NCBI RefSeq assembly: GCF_019710635.1
Contig: NZ_JAIFZS010000013.1
Span: 62,001 to 126,000, forward strand
Reading direction: 5' to 3'
From: Mycolicibacterium xanthum
GTDB lineage: Bacteria; Actinomycetota; Actinomycetes; Mycobacteriales; Mycobacteriaceae
DNA: 64,000 bases
This document shows positions 1 through 11,006 of the stretch, piece by piece. The translations under genes were made by a program, and so were the position numbers. The notes under the pieces are model-generated. The model had not been told where the DNA came from. It made no database searches and saw only the letters and a list, made by a program, of their open reading frames with translations. Position 1 is the first letter of the stretch, and each line of letters starts with the position of its first letter.

Positions 1-1340
1 TCCTGCAGCACAGCCTGATGAACCGCGTCGACGACACGCTGCTCGACGCGTCCCGCGGCTGGGCGCAGGTGCCGCGGCGGCTGCCCACCACACCGGTGGA
101 ACCCAACCCCGCGCGACCGCCTTCGGACTTCTATGTCCGGGGCATCGACCCGGACGGCCACATCTGGATGGCGGTCAACGACCGCGACGCCGAACCGGCC
201 CTGCCCGCGGACAACGACGTCGGGCCCGTGCCGGTCACCGTAGGGTCCGTCGACCACTCCGACGTGCAGTGGCGGGCCATGACGGTGCGCGGTCTCAGCG
301 GCGAGCTGACCACCGTCGCCATCGACCTGTCCGACGTGAAGTCCACCGTGCGGTCGCTGGTCTACGCACAGGTCGGGATCGGCGCCGCGGTGCTGCTGGT
401 GCTCGGCATCGTCGGTTACGTGGTGGTACACCGCAGCCTGCGCCCACTCGCTGAGGTCGAACAGACCGCGGCGGCCATCGCGGCAGGCCAGCTGGACCGC
501 CGCGTTCCCGAGCGCGACCCCCGCACCGAGGTCGGCCGGTTGTCGCTGGCGTTGAACGGGATGCTCGCGCAGATTCAGCGCGCGCTGGCGTCGTCGGAGT
601 CCTCGGCGGAGCAGGCGCGTAGCTCCGAGGACCGGATGCGGCGCTTCATCACCGACGCCAGCCACGAGCTGCGCACCCCGCTGACCACCATCCGTGGGTT
701 CGCCGAGCTGTACCGCCAGGGCGCGGCCCGCGACGTCGAGATGCTGATGGGCCGGATCGAGAGCGAGTCGCGCCGGATGGGTCTGCTGGTGGAGGATCTG
801 CTGCTGCTGGCCCGGCTCGATGCGCAGCGCCCGCTGGAACGGCACCGGGTGGACCTGCTGGCGCTGGCCACCGACGCGGTGCACGACGCGCAGTCGATCG
901 CGCCGAAACGGACGATCCGCATGGAGGTCTTCGACGGACCCGGCACCCCCGAGGTGCTCGGCGACGAGGCCCGGCTGCGTCAAGTGCTGAGCAACCTGGT
1001 GGCCAATGCGCTGCAACACACCCCGGAGACGGCCGGGGTCACCGTCCGGGTGGGCACCGACGACGCCGACGCCGTTCTCGAGGTGTGCGACGAGGGTCCC
1101 GGGATGCGCCCCGAGGATGCGCAGCGGGTGTTCGAGCGGTTCTACCGGGCCGACTCGTCGCGCACCCGGGCCAGCGGCGGAACCGGCCTGGGGCTGTCGA
1201 TCGTGGACTCGCTGGTATACGCCCACGGCGGGCGGGTCGCGGTGTCGACGGCCCCGGGGCAGGGTTGCCGGTTCCGGGTCAGCCTGCCGCGCATCGCCGA
1301 TGCCGCGGTGCTCAGCTCAGCTCAGCCAGGGCCGCAATAA
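1..1340 (+). CDS. phoR: PhoR sensor histidine kinase, 5' end outside window
   Basis: This is the C-terminal part of the membrane sensor kinase that phosphorylates PhoP, the regulator of virulence lipids and acid/envelope responses in mycobacteria. The reading frame is open from base 3 with no start needed, so the true N-terminus lies upstream. Visible parts are the end of the extracytoplasmic sensor, a membrane helix at about nt 357-429, a HAMP linker, the HisKA box SHELRTP with the phospho-accepting His at nt 663-665, the N box NLVANALQH, the G1 box DEGPGM, the F box [10 protein letters not shown] and the G2 box GGTGLGLS. Sequence and position next to a HIT gene match M. tuberculosis PhoR (Rv0758). 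The last 29 bases overlap the HIT gene tail to tail. Confidence 0.93.
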   Translation, partial: LQHSLMNRVDDTLLDASRGWAQVPRRLPTTPVEPNPARPPSDFYVRGIDPDGHIWMAVNDRDAEPALPADNDVGPVPVTVGSVDHSDVQWRAMTVRGLSGELTTVAIDLSDVKSTVRSLVYAQVGIGAAVLLVLGIVGYVVVHRSLRPLAEVEQTAAAIAAGQLDRRVPERDPRTEVGRLSLALNGMLAQIQRALASSESSAEQARSSEDRMRRFITDASHELRTPLTTIRGFAELYRQGAARDVEMLMGRIESESRRMGLLVEDLLLLARLDAQRPLERHRVDLLALATDAVHDAQSIAPKRTIRMEVFDGPGTPEVLGDEARLRQVLSNLVANALQHTPETAGVTVRVGTDDADAVLEVCDEGPGMRPEDAQRVFERFYRADSSRTRASGGTGLGLSIVDSLVYAHGGRVAVSTAPGQGCRFRVSLPRIADAAVLSSAQPGPQ

Positions 1341-1716
1341 TCCTGGCCTGCGCGTCGTCCAGCGACTCCGGCGACGGGTTGCGGTCGACGTTCGCGAAGC
1401 CGAAGTCCGACAGCTCACGTGCCGGGAACACGTGCACGTGCAGGTGCGGCACCTCCAGCCCGGCGATGATGAGGCCGGCCCGGTCGGCGCCGAACGCCTT
1501 CGTCACGGCCTTGCCGATGAGCTGGGCCACCTCCATGACCTTCGCGAACACCGCGGGTTCGATGTTCTGCCACTGGTCGATCTCGGCGCGCGGCACGACC
1601 AGCGTGTGGCCCGGCGTCATCGGCTCGATCGTCAGAAACGCCACGACGTCGTCGTCCTGGTAGACGAATCGCCCGGGCAGTTCGCCGTTGATGATCTTCG
1701 TGAACACGGTCGCCAT
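1312..1716 (-). CDS. HIT family nucleotide hydrolase/transferase
   Basis: This 134-residue HIT (histidine triad) protein resembles M. tuberculosis Rv0759c. HIT proteins hydrolyse nucleotide phosphoramidates or dinucleoside polyphosphates. The diagnostic motif HLHVHVFP lies near residue 95, and the fold begins with the typical TIFTKII-like N-terminus ([14 protein letters not shown]). The open frame continues upstream to 2007, but that extension would run into the divergent acyl-CoA ligase gene, so the ATG at 1716 is chosen. It reads convergently into the phoR 3' end. The substrate is not predictable from sequence. Confidence 0.9.
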   Translation of the reverse strand: MATVFTKIINGELPGRFVYQDDDVVAFLTIEPMTPGHTLVVPRAEIDQWQNIEPAVFAKVMEVAQLIGKAVTKAFGADRAGLIIAGLEVPHLHVHVFPARELSDFGFANVDRNPSPESLDDAQARIIAALAELS

Positions 1717-1739
1717 GCCCACGAGCATTCCAGACCGAG

Positions 1740-1782
1740 TTCGGTGTGAAAACCTTCCCTGACCGGCGATATTCACACCGAA
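1740..1782. promoter_or_regulatory. Inverted repeat between divergent HIT and acyl-CoA ligase genes
   Basis: Perfect 11-bp arms TTCGGTGTGAA (1740-1750) and TTCACACCGAA (1772-1782) are separated by 21 bp, placing the arm centres 32 bp (about three helical turns) apart. It sits in the 85-bp divergent gap, just upstream of the predicted -10 box of the ligase gene. Likely a regulator-binding site; no regulator is assigned. Confidence 0.5.
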
Positions 1783-1789
1783 ATCGCAA

Positions 1790-1795
1790 TAGCCT
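1790..1795 (+). promoter_or_regulatory. Predicted -10 box, leaderless acyl-CoA ligase mRNA
   Basis: TAGCCT ends 6 nt before the ATG at 1802. That spacing would put the transcription start at or next to the start codon, the common leaderless arrangement in mycobacteria. Confidence 0.45.
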
Positions 1796-1801
1796 GGCCG
1801 A

Positions 1802-3443
<1,642 letters not shown>

Positions 3444-3451
<8 letters not shown>

Positions 3452-4262
3452 CCTGCTCCGCGATCTCGTCGACGGTCCACGGAGCCTCGTCGCGGTGGTC
3501 GCGGAACGCCACGATGGACGGGGTCTGCCGTTCGAACCTGCCGACGAATCCGCCTGCCGCGATGAAGATCTGGCCGGTGACGTCGTCGGCGAGGTCGCTG
3601 GCCAGGTAGGCGTACGTCGGCGCCACGTATTCCGGTGGGGCCGCGTCCAGCGCGCCCTGGAAGCTGACGTCATCGAGCAGGCCGCGGCGATTCAGCGCGG
3701 TGATGTGTTCCTCGTACTCGGCGCCGCTCGACAGCCGGGTCTTCGCGCCCGGGCACACCACATTGGACCGGACCCCGTGCTCCCGCAGCTCGGCCGCGAT
3801 CGCCAGCGTCAGGCTGTTCACCGCACCCTTGCCTGCCGGATATCCGGTTCCGCCGTAGTCGCCGAGGAACGCGAACGAACTGGTGTTGACGATCGCGCCG
3901 GACCCCTGCCGGACCATCAGGGGAGCGGCGGCCCGACAGGTCTCGAACGTGGTGAGCAGGTGGGCGTCGAGCAGGTCGCGGAACCGCGCACTGGTGACGT
4001 TGAGTATCGACTCCGCGCCGAGGGCCCCGGTGCCCGCGCAGTTGACCAGGATGTCGACCCTGTCGAACGTGCGCACGCAGGTGTCCACCAGCGCGTCGGC
4101 CACCGCGGGTACCGACGGCGAGCCCGGATGGGCGACGGCACCGGGAATACGCTCGGCGACTTCAATCGCGAGGGCCCCGTCGCGGCCGTTGACCACCACG
4201 CCGGCACCGTGGGACCCCAGCAGTTCGGCCACGGCCCGGCCGATTCCGCGGGTGCCGCCCAC
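3444..4262 (-). CDS. SDR family oxidoreductase, start codon uncertain
   Basis: This is a short-chain dehydrogenase/reductase with the cofactor motif GGTRGIG, the NCAG motif, and an SSF...YPAGK active site in place of the usual YxxxK. It ends in a long C-terminal extension ([10 protein letters not shown] onward). The first standard start, GTG at 4262, would remove the first Rossmann beta-strand. In-frame codons upstream to about 4298 encode [13 protein letters not shown], which looks like the real N-terminus, but the codon where ATG is expected reads ATT (4296-4298), and the frame stays open upstream without an ATG/GTG nearby. The true start may be the ATT, or the junction has been altered by the 27-bp tandem repeat at 4301-4354. 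It probably belongs to the leftward adhB operon. Confidence 0.75.
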
Positions 4263-4293
4263 GACGACGGCGCCACGGCCCGCGAGGATGCCG

Positions 4294-4779
4294 TTAATCC
4301 GCTGGACCGTCTTTGCTCCTCGCGTGCGCTGGATCGTCTTCGCTCCTCGCGTGCGCGGTCCCAGATTGGGTGAAGGTCATCGCGTCCATGTTCCAGTACC
4401 CGCGGAGGTTGGTGATCAGCCCGGCGTCGTCGACCCGGTACGTGAACACCCCCCGCACGGTTGCCACGAAGCCGTTCGGGAACGTCGTCTCCAACACCAG
4501 GATGTAGGCGATCTCGGTCGGGCTGCTCGACGGGAACGTCTGCTCGCAGGTGATACGCAATTGGTTGGGGCCGATGTTGGTGTCGTAGAAGGCGGCCACC
4601 GCATCCTTGCCGCGAACACCGGTGCCGTCGGGGTTGGTGACGGCCTCGCCGATCGGGTCCTCGAGGACCACGTCGTCGGCCATCAGGGCCAGCCAGCCCG
4701 CCTTGTCGCCGGTCTGCACGCAGCGCCATGAGGCCTGCGATGCGGCCACCACCGGTGTCCGGGCGACGGTGTCGGTCAT
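4294..4779 (-). CDS. Ketosteroid-isomerase/SnoaL-like NTF2-fold protein
   Basis: This 161-residue NTF2-fold protein matches the M. tuberculosis Rv0760c type, known as a ketosteroid-isomerase-like fold that can bind steroids. Conserved stretches include SWRCVQTGDKAGWLALMADD near residue 20, EDPIG, the TNPDGTG loop and RGYWNMDAMTF. The final residues (AHARSEDDP AHARSKDGP) are a duplicated tail encoded by a 27-bp tandem repeat and are not part of the normal fold. It lies 6 nt downstream of adhB and is probably co-transcribed with it. The metabolic role, possibly in sterol or hydroxy-compound handling, is inferred from neighbours. Confidence 0.85.
   Translation of the reverse strand: MTDTVARTPVVAASQASWRCVQTGDKAGWLALMADDVVLEDPIGEAVTNPDGTGVRGKDAVAAFYDTNIGPNQLRITCEQTFPSSSPTEIAYILVLETTFPNGFVATVRGVFTYRVDDAGLITNLRGYWNMDAMTFTQSGTAHARSEDDPAHARSKDGPAD
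4301..4354. repeat. Two-copy 27-bp tandem repeat across a gene junction
   Basis: Copies at 4301-4327 and 4328-4354 differ at two positions. On the minus strand they encode the repeated C-terminal tail of the SnoaL-like protein and run to the region where the next SDR gene should start. Confidence 0.85.
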
Positions 4780-4785
4780 CTCCGT

Positions 4786-5913
4786 CTACCGGTCGTCGTC
4801 GGTGTAGCGGATGACGCCGCGGATGTTCCTGCCCTCGAGCATGTCCTGGTAGCCGTCGTTGATCTGCTCGAGCTTGTACTGCCGGGTGACCATGTCGTCG
4901 AGGTTGAGCTTGCCGGCCTTGTACATCGACAACAGCTGGGGGATGTCGTAGTGCGGGTTGCCGCCGCCGAAGATGGTGCCCTGCAGGTTCTTCTGCATCA
5001 GGGTCAGCATCGACAGGTTCAGCGTGACATCGGTTTCGAGCATGCTGCCGACCGCGGTCACGACGCAGGTGCCGCCCTTGGCGGTGAGGTTCAGGTAGTT
5101 GTCGATGTCGGCACCCTTGAGCTCGCCGACGGTGATGATCGTCTTGCGTGCCATTCCGCCGGCGGTGACCTCGGCGATGCCCATCATGGCCGTCTCGACG
5201 TCCGGGTAGACGTGGGTGGCGCCGAACTTCAGCGCCTGTTCGCGCTTCCACTCCACCGGGTCGATCGCGAAGATGTTGCGGGCGCCCGCGGTGACCGCAC
5301 CCTGCAGCGCGCCCATGCCGACGCCGCCGATCCCGACGATCGCGACGTCCTCGCCGGGTCGGACGTCGCCGCTGCGCACCGCCGAGCCGTAGCCGGTGGT
5401 GACGCCGCAGCCGACCAGGCAGGCCACCTCGAACGGGATGGACGGGTCGATCTTCACCACCGAGCTCTTGTGCACGACCATGTACGGGCTGAACGTGCCC
5501 AGCAGCGTCATCGGGAAGACCGGTTGGCCCTTGGCGTGGATCCGGTGAGTGCCGTCGGACACCGCGACGCCGGCCAGCAGCCCGGCGCCCAGGTCACACA
5601 GGTTGCGCAGGCCGGCCTGACACGACGGGCACTGGCCGCAGGACGGGATGAACGACAGTACGACGTGGTCGCCGGGCGCGAGGTGCTCCACGCCGGGGCC
5701 GACCTCGGTGACGATGCCGGCGCCCTCGTGGCCGCCGAGCACCGGAAAGCCCATCATCGGGATGCCGCCGGTGACCAGGTGATGGTCCGAGTGGCACATC
5801 CCGGACGCTTCCATCCGGATCTTGACCTCGTCCTTCACCGGATCGCCGATCTCGATCTCCTCGATCGACCACGGCTGGTTGAATTCCCAGATCAGAGCGC
5901 CTTTGGTCTTCAT
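4786..5913 (-). CDS. adhB: NDMA-dependent zinc alcohol dehydrogenase (AdhB type)
   Basis: This 375-residue medium-chain zinc dehydrogenase belongs to the NDMA-dependent (Rxyl_3153-type) family. Members keep NAD(H) tightly bound and are thought to pass electrons to mycofactocin rather than free NAD. Catalytic zinc ligands are C40, H62 (GHEGAG) and C169; structural zinc cysteines are C92, C95, C98 and C106; the NAD motif GIGGVGMGA is at residues 194-202. It corresponds to M. tuberculosis AdhB (Rv0761c). An AGGAG ribosome site lies just upstream of the ATG and a 15-bp palindrome lies about 48 bp upstream. With the complete mycofactocin locus in the same window, cofactor dependence is a reasonable inference. 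The alcohol substrate is unknown. Confidence 0.9.
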   Translation of the reverse strand: MKTKGALIWEFNQPWSIEEIEIGDPVKDEVKIRMEASGMCHSDHHLVTGGIPMMGFPVLGGHEGAGIVTEVGPGVEHLAPGDHVVLSFIPSCGQCPSCQAGLRNLCDLGAGLLAGVAVSDGTHRIHAKGQPVFPMTLLGTFSPYMVVHKSSVVKIDPSIPFEVACLVGCGVTTGYGSAVRSGDVRPGEDVAIVGIGGVGMGALQGAVTAGARNIFAIDPVEWKREQALKFGATHVYPDVETAMMGIAEVTAGGMARKTIITVGELKGADIDNYLNLTAKGGTCVVTAVGSMLETDVTLNLSMLTLMQKNLQGTIFGGGNPHYDIPQLLSMYKAGKLNLDDMVTRQYKLEQINDGYQDMLEGRNIRGVIRYTDDDR

Positions 5914-5960
5914 CTCTCCTGCTTTCGACGGGTGCTTACGGCTGGATCCCCAAGGACAAG

Positions 5961-5975
5961 ACTAGAGGCTCTAGT
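5961..5975. promoter_or_regulatory. 15-bp palindrome upstream of adhB
   Basis: ACTAGAG-G-CTCTAGT has perfect 7-bp arms around one central base. It lies in the 105-bp gap between the NTF2-like gene and adhB. Its size and symmetry suit a TetR-family operator, suggesting that adhB and the two genes after it have their own promoter. Confidence 0.55.
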
Positions 5976-6018
5976 TAGCCACATCACAGCGCCCCCAATC
6001 AACCGCTTGGTGGTGTGT

Positions 6019-6558
6019 TCACCAAATGGGCACGGGGGCCTGGCCCAGCGGGTAGTAGCCGGGCAACCGCTCTCCGGCCAGCGACCGCTCGATGCGCTTC
6101 TGCATCGTCGGGGTCAGGTCGCCGGACTCGATCAGCTTCATGAACGCCTTCTGCACGTGGCCGAAGTCGAAGAAGTCGCGCTGCCACTCGATGAGCAATT
6201 GGTCGTTCAGCCGGAACCAGCTGCCGCCGATTCCGTAGATCTCGTCGCGGCTGCCGTCGGACTTGTTGGCGATCTGCTTCCAGAAGCCGACCACCTCGTT
6301 CTGCTTCTCGTCGATGAGCACCTTCTGGTACTCGTAGACCCAATTCTCCAGGCCCTCCATCTCCAGACCGAGTGCGACATCGCGGATCTCGTCACGCCCG
6401 ACGCACATGACGTCTTCCTTGGGGCCGATGTTCCAGCCGTAGGTGGCGTCTGGGGTGTAGAAGTCGGCGAGCGGCTTCCAGTCGCCGGCTTTCTCGGCGT
6501 CCTGGTTGGCCTCGAGCCACCGATCGACCCAGGCCTCGAGTTGCTCACGTGACGCCAT
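6019..6558 (-). CDS. NTF2-like/SnoaL-like protein in the cyp51 operon
   Basis: This 179-residue NTF2-fold protein equals the M. tuberculosis Rv0762c type. The N-terminus (MASREQLEAWVDRWLEANQ) and the central DFYTPDATYGWN segment fit SnoaL-like folds, which act as small-molecule isomerases, cyclases or binding proteins. The frame is open further upstream to 6603, but the ATG at 6558 is chosen because the ferredoxin gene ends 2 nt before it. It is the last gene of the leftward run from the TetR gene. No catalytic residues can be assigned. Confidence 0.85.
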   Translation of the reverse strand: MASREQLEAWVDRWLEANQDAEKAGDWKPLADFYTPDATYGWNIGPKEDVMCVGRDEIRDVALGLEMEGLENWVYEYQKVLIDEKQNEVVGFWKQIANKSDGSRDEIYGIGGSWFRLNDQLLIEWQRDFFDFGHVQKAFMKLIESGDLTPTMQKRIERSLAGERLPGYYPLGQAPVPIW

Positions 6559-6560
6559 CG

Positions 6561-8128
<1,568 letters not shown>

Positions 8129-8135
8129 GCTGTTC

Positions 8136-8984
8136 CTATTCTCCCGTCGCTTCGCTCGCCCCGGAAAGTTTCTCCTCGTCGAGCTTCAACTGCTGCCGTT
8201 CCTGTGCGGCACTGGCCAACGGAGCCTCGGGCTGGAGTTCCATGCTGGCGATGAACCCGCCCCGCGGGGTTTCGGCGACGAACGTGATGGCGCGGGCGAG
8301 GTCGGCGGCCCGCAGGAAGTAGTCGTGGCGGGCCTGTCCCCACTTGGCCCAGTCCTCCAGCGCGGGGCCGATGAGCTCGGCGGGCAGGCTCCAGCCCATC
8401 GCGGTCTTGGTGGGCCCTGGGTGCACGATCGACGCCCGCACCCCGGTGCCCTCGAGTTCCATCTGGAAGTTGGTGACCATGGCCACCAGCGCGGCCTTGG
8501 CCGCACCGTAGGCGCCCATGTGTGGCCGTTGCCGCAGCGCCACATCGGATCCCACGAAGATCAGGTCGCCGCGCTGACGTTCGATCATGCCGGGCAATAC
8601 AGCTGCGGCCACCCGGTTGGCGCCGATGAGATGGATCTGGATCTGCGATTCGAACTGATCGGTGCTGATCGAGTCGAGCTTGCCGAAGTAGGTGTCGCCT
8701 GCCCCGGCGACCAGCACCTCGATGTCGCCGAGCTCGGTGGTGGCCTGCTCGACGGCGGACTTCACCGAGTCGGGGTCGGTGACGTCGAGGTGGACCGCGA
8801 TGGCCTCACCGCCGTCGGCGCGGATCTTCCCGACTATCTCCCGGAGCTTCTCCACCCGCCGGGCCCCCAATGCGACCGGAAAGCCATGGGAAGCAAGCTC
8901 GATCGCGGTCGCCTCGCCGATCCCGGAGGAGGCGCCGGCGACCAGTGCCGGTCGGCGGTCGGGCAGGGGTTCGAAACGCGGCAT
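8136..8984 (-). CDS. SDR family oxidoreductase in the cyp51 operon
   Basis: This 282-residue short-chain dehydrogenase/reductase carries the cofactor motif AGASSGIG, a VAGAG stretch in place of NNAG, and the active site Y-G-A-A-K with an upstream Ser in FVGSDV. It matches M. tuberculosis Rv0765c. The frame extends upstream to 9083, but the extension overlaps cyp123 and lacks fold features, so the ATG at 8984 is used. Only 7 nt separate it from cyp51, and 10 nt from cyp123, so all are probably one transcript. The substrate is unknown. Confidence 0.9.
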   Translation of the reverse strand: MPRFEPLPDRRPALVAGASSGIGEATAIELASHGFPVALGARRVEKLREIVGKIRADGGEAIAVHLDVTDPDSVKSAVEQATTELGDIEVLVAGAGDTYFGKLDSISTDQFESQIQIHLIGANRVAAAVLPGMIERQRGDLIFVGSDVALRQRPHMGAYGAAKAALVAMVTNFQMELEGTGVRASIVHPGPTKTAMGWSLPAELIGPALEDWAKWGQARHDYFLRAADLARAITFVAETPRGGFIASMELQPEAPLASAAQERQQLKLDEEKLSGASEATGE

Positions 8985-8994
8985 GCTGCGCCTT

Positions 8995-10212
8995 TCAGCG
9001 GACCTGGACGGAGATCGGGAGGTGAGCGAACCCGCGGACGTTACTGGAGTGGACGCGGACGGCGTCGGCCTCGTCGACTTCATATCCGCGGATTCGCTTG
9101 AACAACTCGGCCAGCGCCACCCGGGCCTCCATCCGCGCCAGGTGCGCGCCGAGGCAGAAGTGCGCCCCGCTGCCGAAACTCATCAGCTTGGAACCGATCT
9201 CCCGGCCGATCAGGAAGCGGTCGGGGTCCTCGAACGCGCGCTCGTCGCGATGCGCGGAGCCGGGAAGCAGCAGCAGAACGTCGCCGTCGGGGATGGTGGT
9301 GTCATAGAGGGCGAGCTCGCCGGACACCGTGCGGGCCAGGATCTGGCTGGACGTGTCGTAGCGCAGCGTCTCCTCGACCCACAGCGGGACGAGGTCGAGA
9401 TCGTCGTAGACCGGGGTCAGCTGGTCGGGGTTGCGGTGACCCCAGAAGGCCGCGTTGGCAAGCAGTTTGGTGGTCGTCTCGTTGCCGGCGATCACCATCA
9501 GGAACATGAACCCGAGGATCTCGTCATCGGTGAGCCGATCGCCGTCGATCTCGGCCTCCAGCAGCGCCGAGGTCAGGTCGTCGGTCGGCTTGCGGCGGCG
9601 CTCGGCGACCATGCCCTGGTAGTAGACGATTAGGTTGATCGAGGCCTCGACGGCGGCCGGCGGGACGTCGGTGACACCTTCGTCGCGGTGCATCACGGCG
9701 TCGGCCCAGGCGCGCACCTGGGCGCGGTCTGCCTCGGGAACCCCCATCAGCTCGGAGATCACGTCCATCGGCAGCTTTCCGGCGAACTCGTCGACGTAGT
9801 CGACCGGCCCGTCGCCGGCCTTCTCCAGCATGGTGTCGAGGTGCTGGACCGCGATCTCGGTGACCCGCGGTTCGAGTTCGCGGATGCGCCGCGGGGTGAA
9901 CCCCTTCGACACCAGCGTGCGCAGCCTCAGGTGATCCGGGTCGTCCATGGCCAGGAACGACATCGTCTTCGACGCGTGCGGTCCCCGCGACGCGGGATCG
10001 AGCGACACGCCGAACTTGTTGGACAGCGTGGTGCTGTTGCGGAATCCCTGCAGCACGTCCTGGTGTCGCGACACCGCCCAGAAGCCGAGTTCCTCGTTGC
10101 GGTACAGCGGCGCCTCTTCGCGGAGGCGCCGGTAGTACGGATAGGGGTCTTCGTGGAAGTCGTAGTCGTACGGGTCGAGCTTCACATCGCTCTGCTGCAC
10201 CGGCGGCGTCAT
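8995..10212 (-). CDS. cyp123: Cytochrome P450 CYP123
   Basis: This 405-residue P450 has the heme ligand C353 in SFGSGAHFCLG, the K-helix EETLRYD and the I-helix oxygen motif VIAGNETTT. The N-terminus (LDPYDYDFHEDPYPYYRRLR) and the overall sequence match M. tuberculosis CYP123 (Rv0766c). It lies 22 nt downstream of the TetR gene and 10 nt upstream of the SDR gene, so it is the first enzyme gene of the leftward operon. The ferredoxin three genes on may serve it as well as CYP51. The natural substrate is not known. Confidence 0.94.
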   Translation of the reverse strand: MTPPVQQSDVKLDPYDYDFHEDPYPYYRRLREEAPLYRNEELGFWAVSRHQDVLQGFRNSTTLSNKFGVSLDPASRGPHASKTMSFLAMDDPDHLRLRTLVSKGFTPRRIRELEPRVTEIAVQHLDTMLEKAGDGPVDYVDEFAGKLPMDVISELMGVPEADRAQVRAWADAVMHRDEGVTDVPPAAVEASINLIVYYQGMVAERRRKPTDDLTSALLEAEIDGDRLTDDEILGFMFLMVIAGNETTTKLLANAAFWGHRNPDQLTPVYDDLDLVPLWVEETLRYDTSSQILARTVSGELALYDTTIPDGDVLLLLPGSAHRDERAFEDPDRFLIGREIGSKLMSFGSGAHFCLGAHLARMEARVALAELFKRIRGYEVDEADAVRVHSSNVRGFAHLPISVQVR

Positions 10213-10234
10213 CGGTCTTGTCCGGCGCTGATGC

Positions 10235-10831
10235 TCACTTGTCGTCTCCGACGATGAGGCCGACCACGTAGCTCAAGCGGTCGGCGATCTGGTGGTAGGT
10301 GAATGCGCCGCTGCCCGCGTTGACCAGCGCGCCGAAGAATGTCATCTCCAACGCGGCCAGCGTGCGCGGGTCGGCATCCGGGCCGACGGCCGAGCGGATG
10401 CGGCGATGGATCTCGGCGCCGATCCGTTCGCGCACGGCGCTTACGGCCGGATCGTTGCCCGACAGCAGAGCGGTGGTGCACGCGGCGGCCACCCCGGGTT
10501 CGTCGGCGACCATCAGCGCCATGGCGCGCAGCGTCTTCTCGACCCGTGACACCGTGGGCTCGTTCACGTCGGTGAAGTAGTCGACCCCGCGCATCAGGTC
10601 CAGGTAGACCTCGGCGATCAGGTGGTTCTTCGAGGAGAAATACGTATAGGCGGTCGCAGGTGCGACGTTGGCCCGCGCAGCCACCGCACGCACCGTCAGG
10701 TCGGCGTACGACGACTCCCGCAACATCTCCAGGCCGGCGGCGAGAACCTTGCGAAACGTCTCCTCCTGCCTGCGGTTGCGAGGCGATTGCCGCCCGGCAT
10801 CTGTGATCGCGGCAACAGCATCACTGGACAC
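10235..10831 (-). CDS. TetR-family repressor of the cyp123-cyp51 / aldA divergon
   Basis: This 198-residue TetR/AcrR regulator has its helix-turn-helix in RAVAARANVAPATAYTYFSS (about residues 45-65), followed by a variable ligand-binding domain. It corresponds to M. tuberculosis Rv0767c. The GTG start at 10831 lies inside the palindrome GGACA-CA-TGTCC (10826-10837), which suggests autorepression. The same palindrome with a different centre stands before aldA on the opposite strand, so it probably represses both directions. The inducer is unknown, but an aldehyde, alcohol or sterol-like compound would fit the target genes. Confidence 0.9.
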   Translation of the reverse strand: MSSDAVAAITDAGRQSPRNRRQEETFRKVLAAGLEMLRESSYADLTVRAVAARANVAPATAYTYFSSKNHLIAEVYLDLMRGVDYFTDVNEPTVSRVEKTLRAMALMVADEPGVAAACTTALLSGNDPAVSAVRERIGAEIHRRIRSAVGPDADPRTLAALEMTFFGALVNAGSGAFTYHQIADRLSYVVGLIVGDDK

Positions 10832-10837
10832 ATGTCC
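10826..10837. promoter_or_regulatory. TetR operator candidate at the tetR start codon
   Basis: GGACA-CA-TGTCC overlaps the GTG start of the TetR gene on the minus strand. It is paired with the site at 10972-10983. Confidence 0.65.
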
Positions 10838-10971
10838 AACTTATCCGAAACTGTCGATCGGAGGCAAGAGCTGCAGCAAAAGTGCAGCCGTACATGGCCA
10901 TAAGCTGGGAATGGGTGCCTCATCCTTGATTCGTGGAGCGTTCTGCGACTATCGTTCTGTCGTACCTAGTC
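10838..10971. other. Divergent promoter region between tetR and aldA
   Basis: This is the stretch between the two operator palindromes. It should hold both divergent promoters. No confident -10/-35 pair was found in it and no small gene is apparent. Confidence 0.5.
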
Positions 10972-10983
10972 GGACAGTTGTCC
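10972..10983. promoter_or_regulatory. TetR operator candidate upstream of aldA
   Basis: GGACA-GT-TGTCC has the same arms and 2-bp spacer as the site at the TetR start. It lies 23 bp before the aldA start codon, a position suited to blocking transcription or early elongation. Confidence 0.65.
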
Positions 10984-11006
10984 AGAATTCAGACATGGGA
11001 GGTCGG

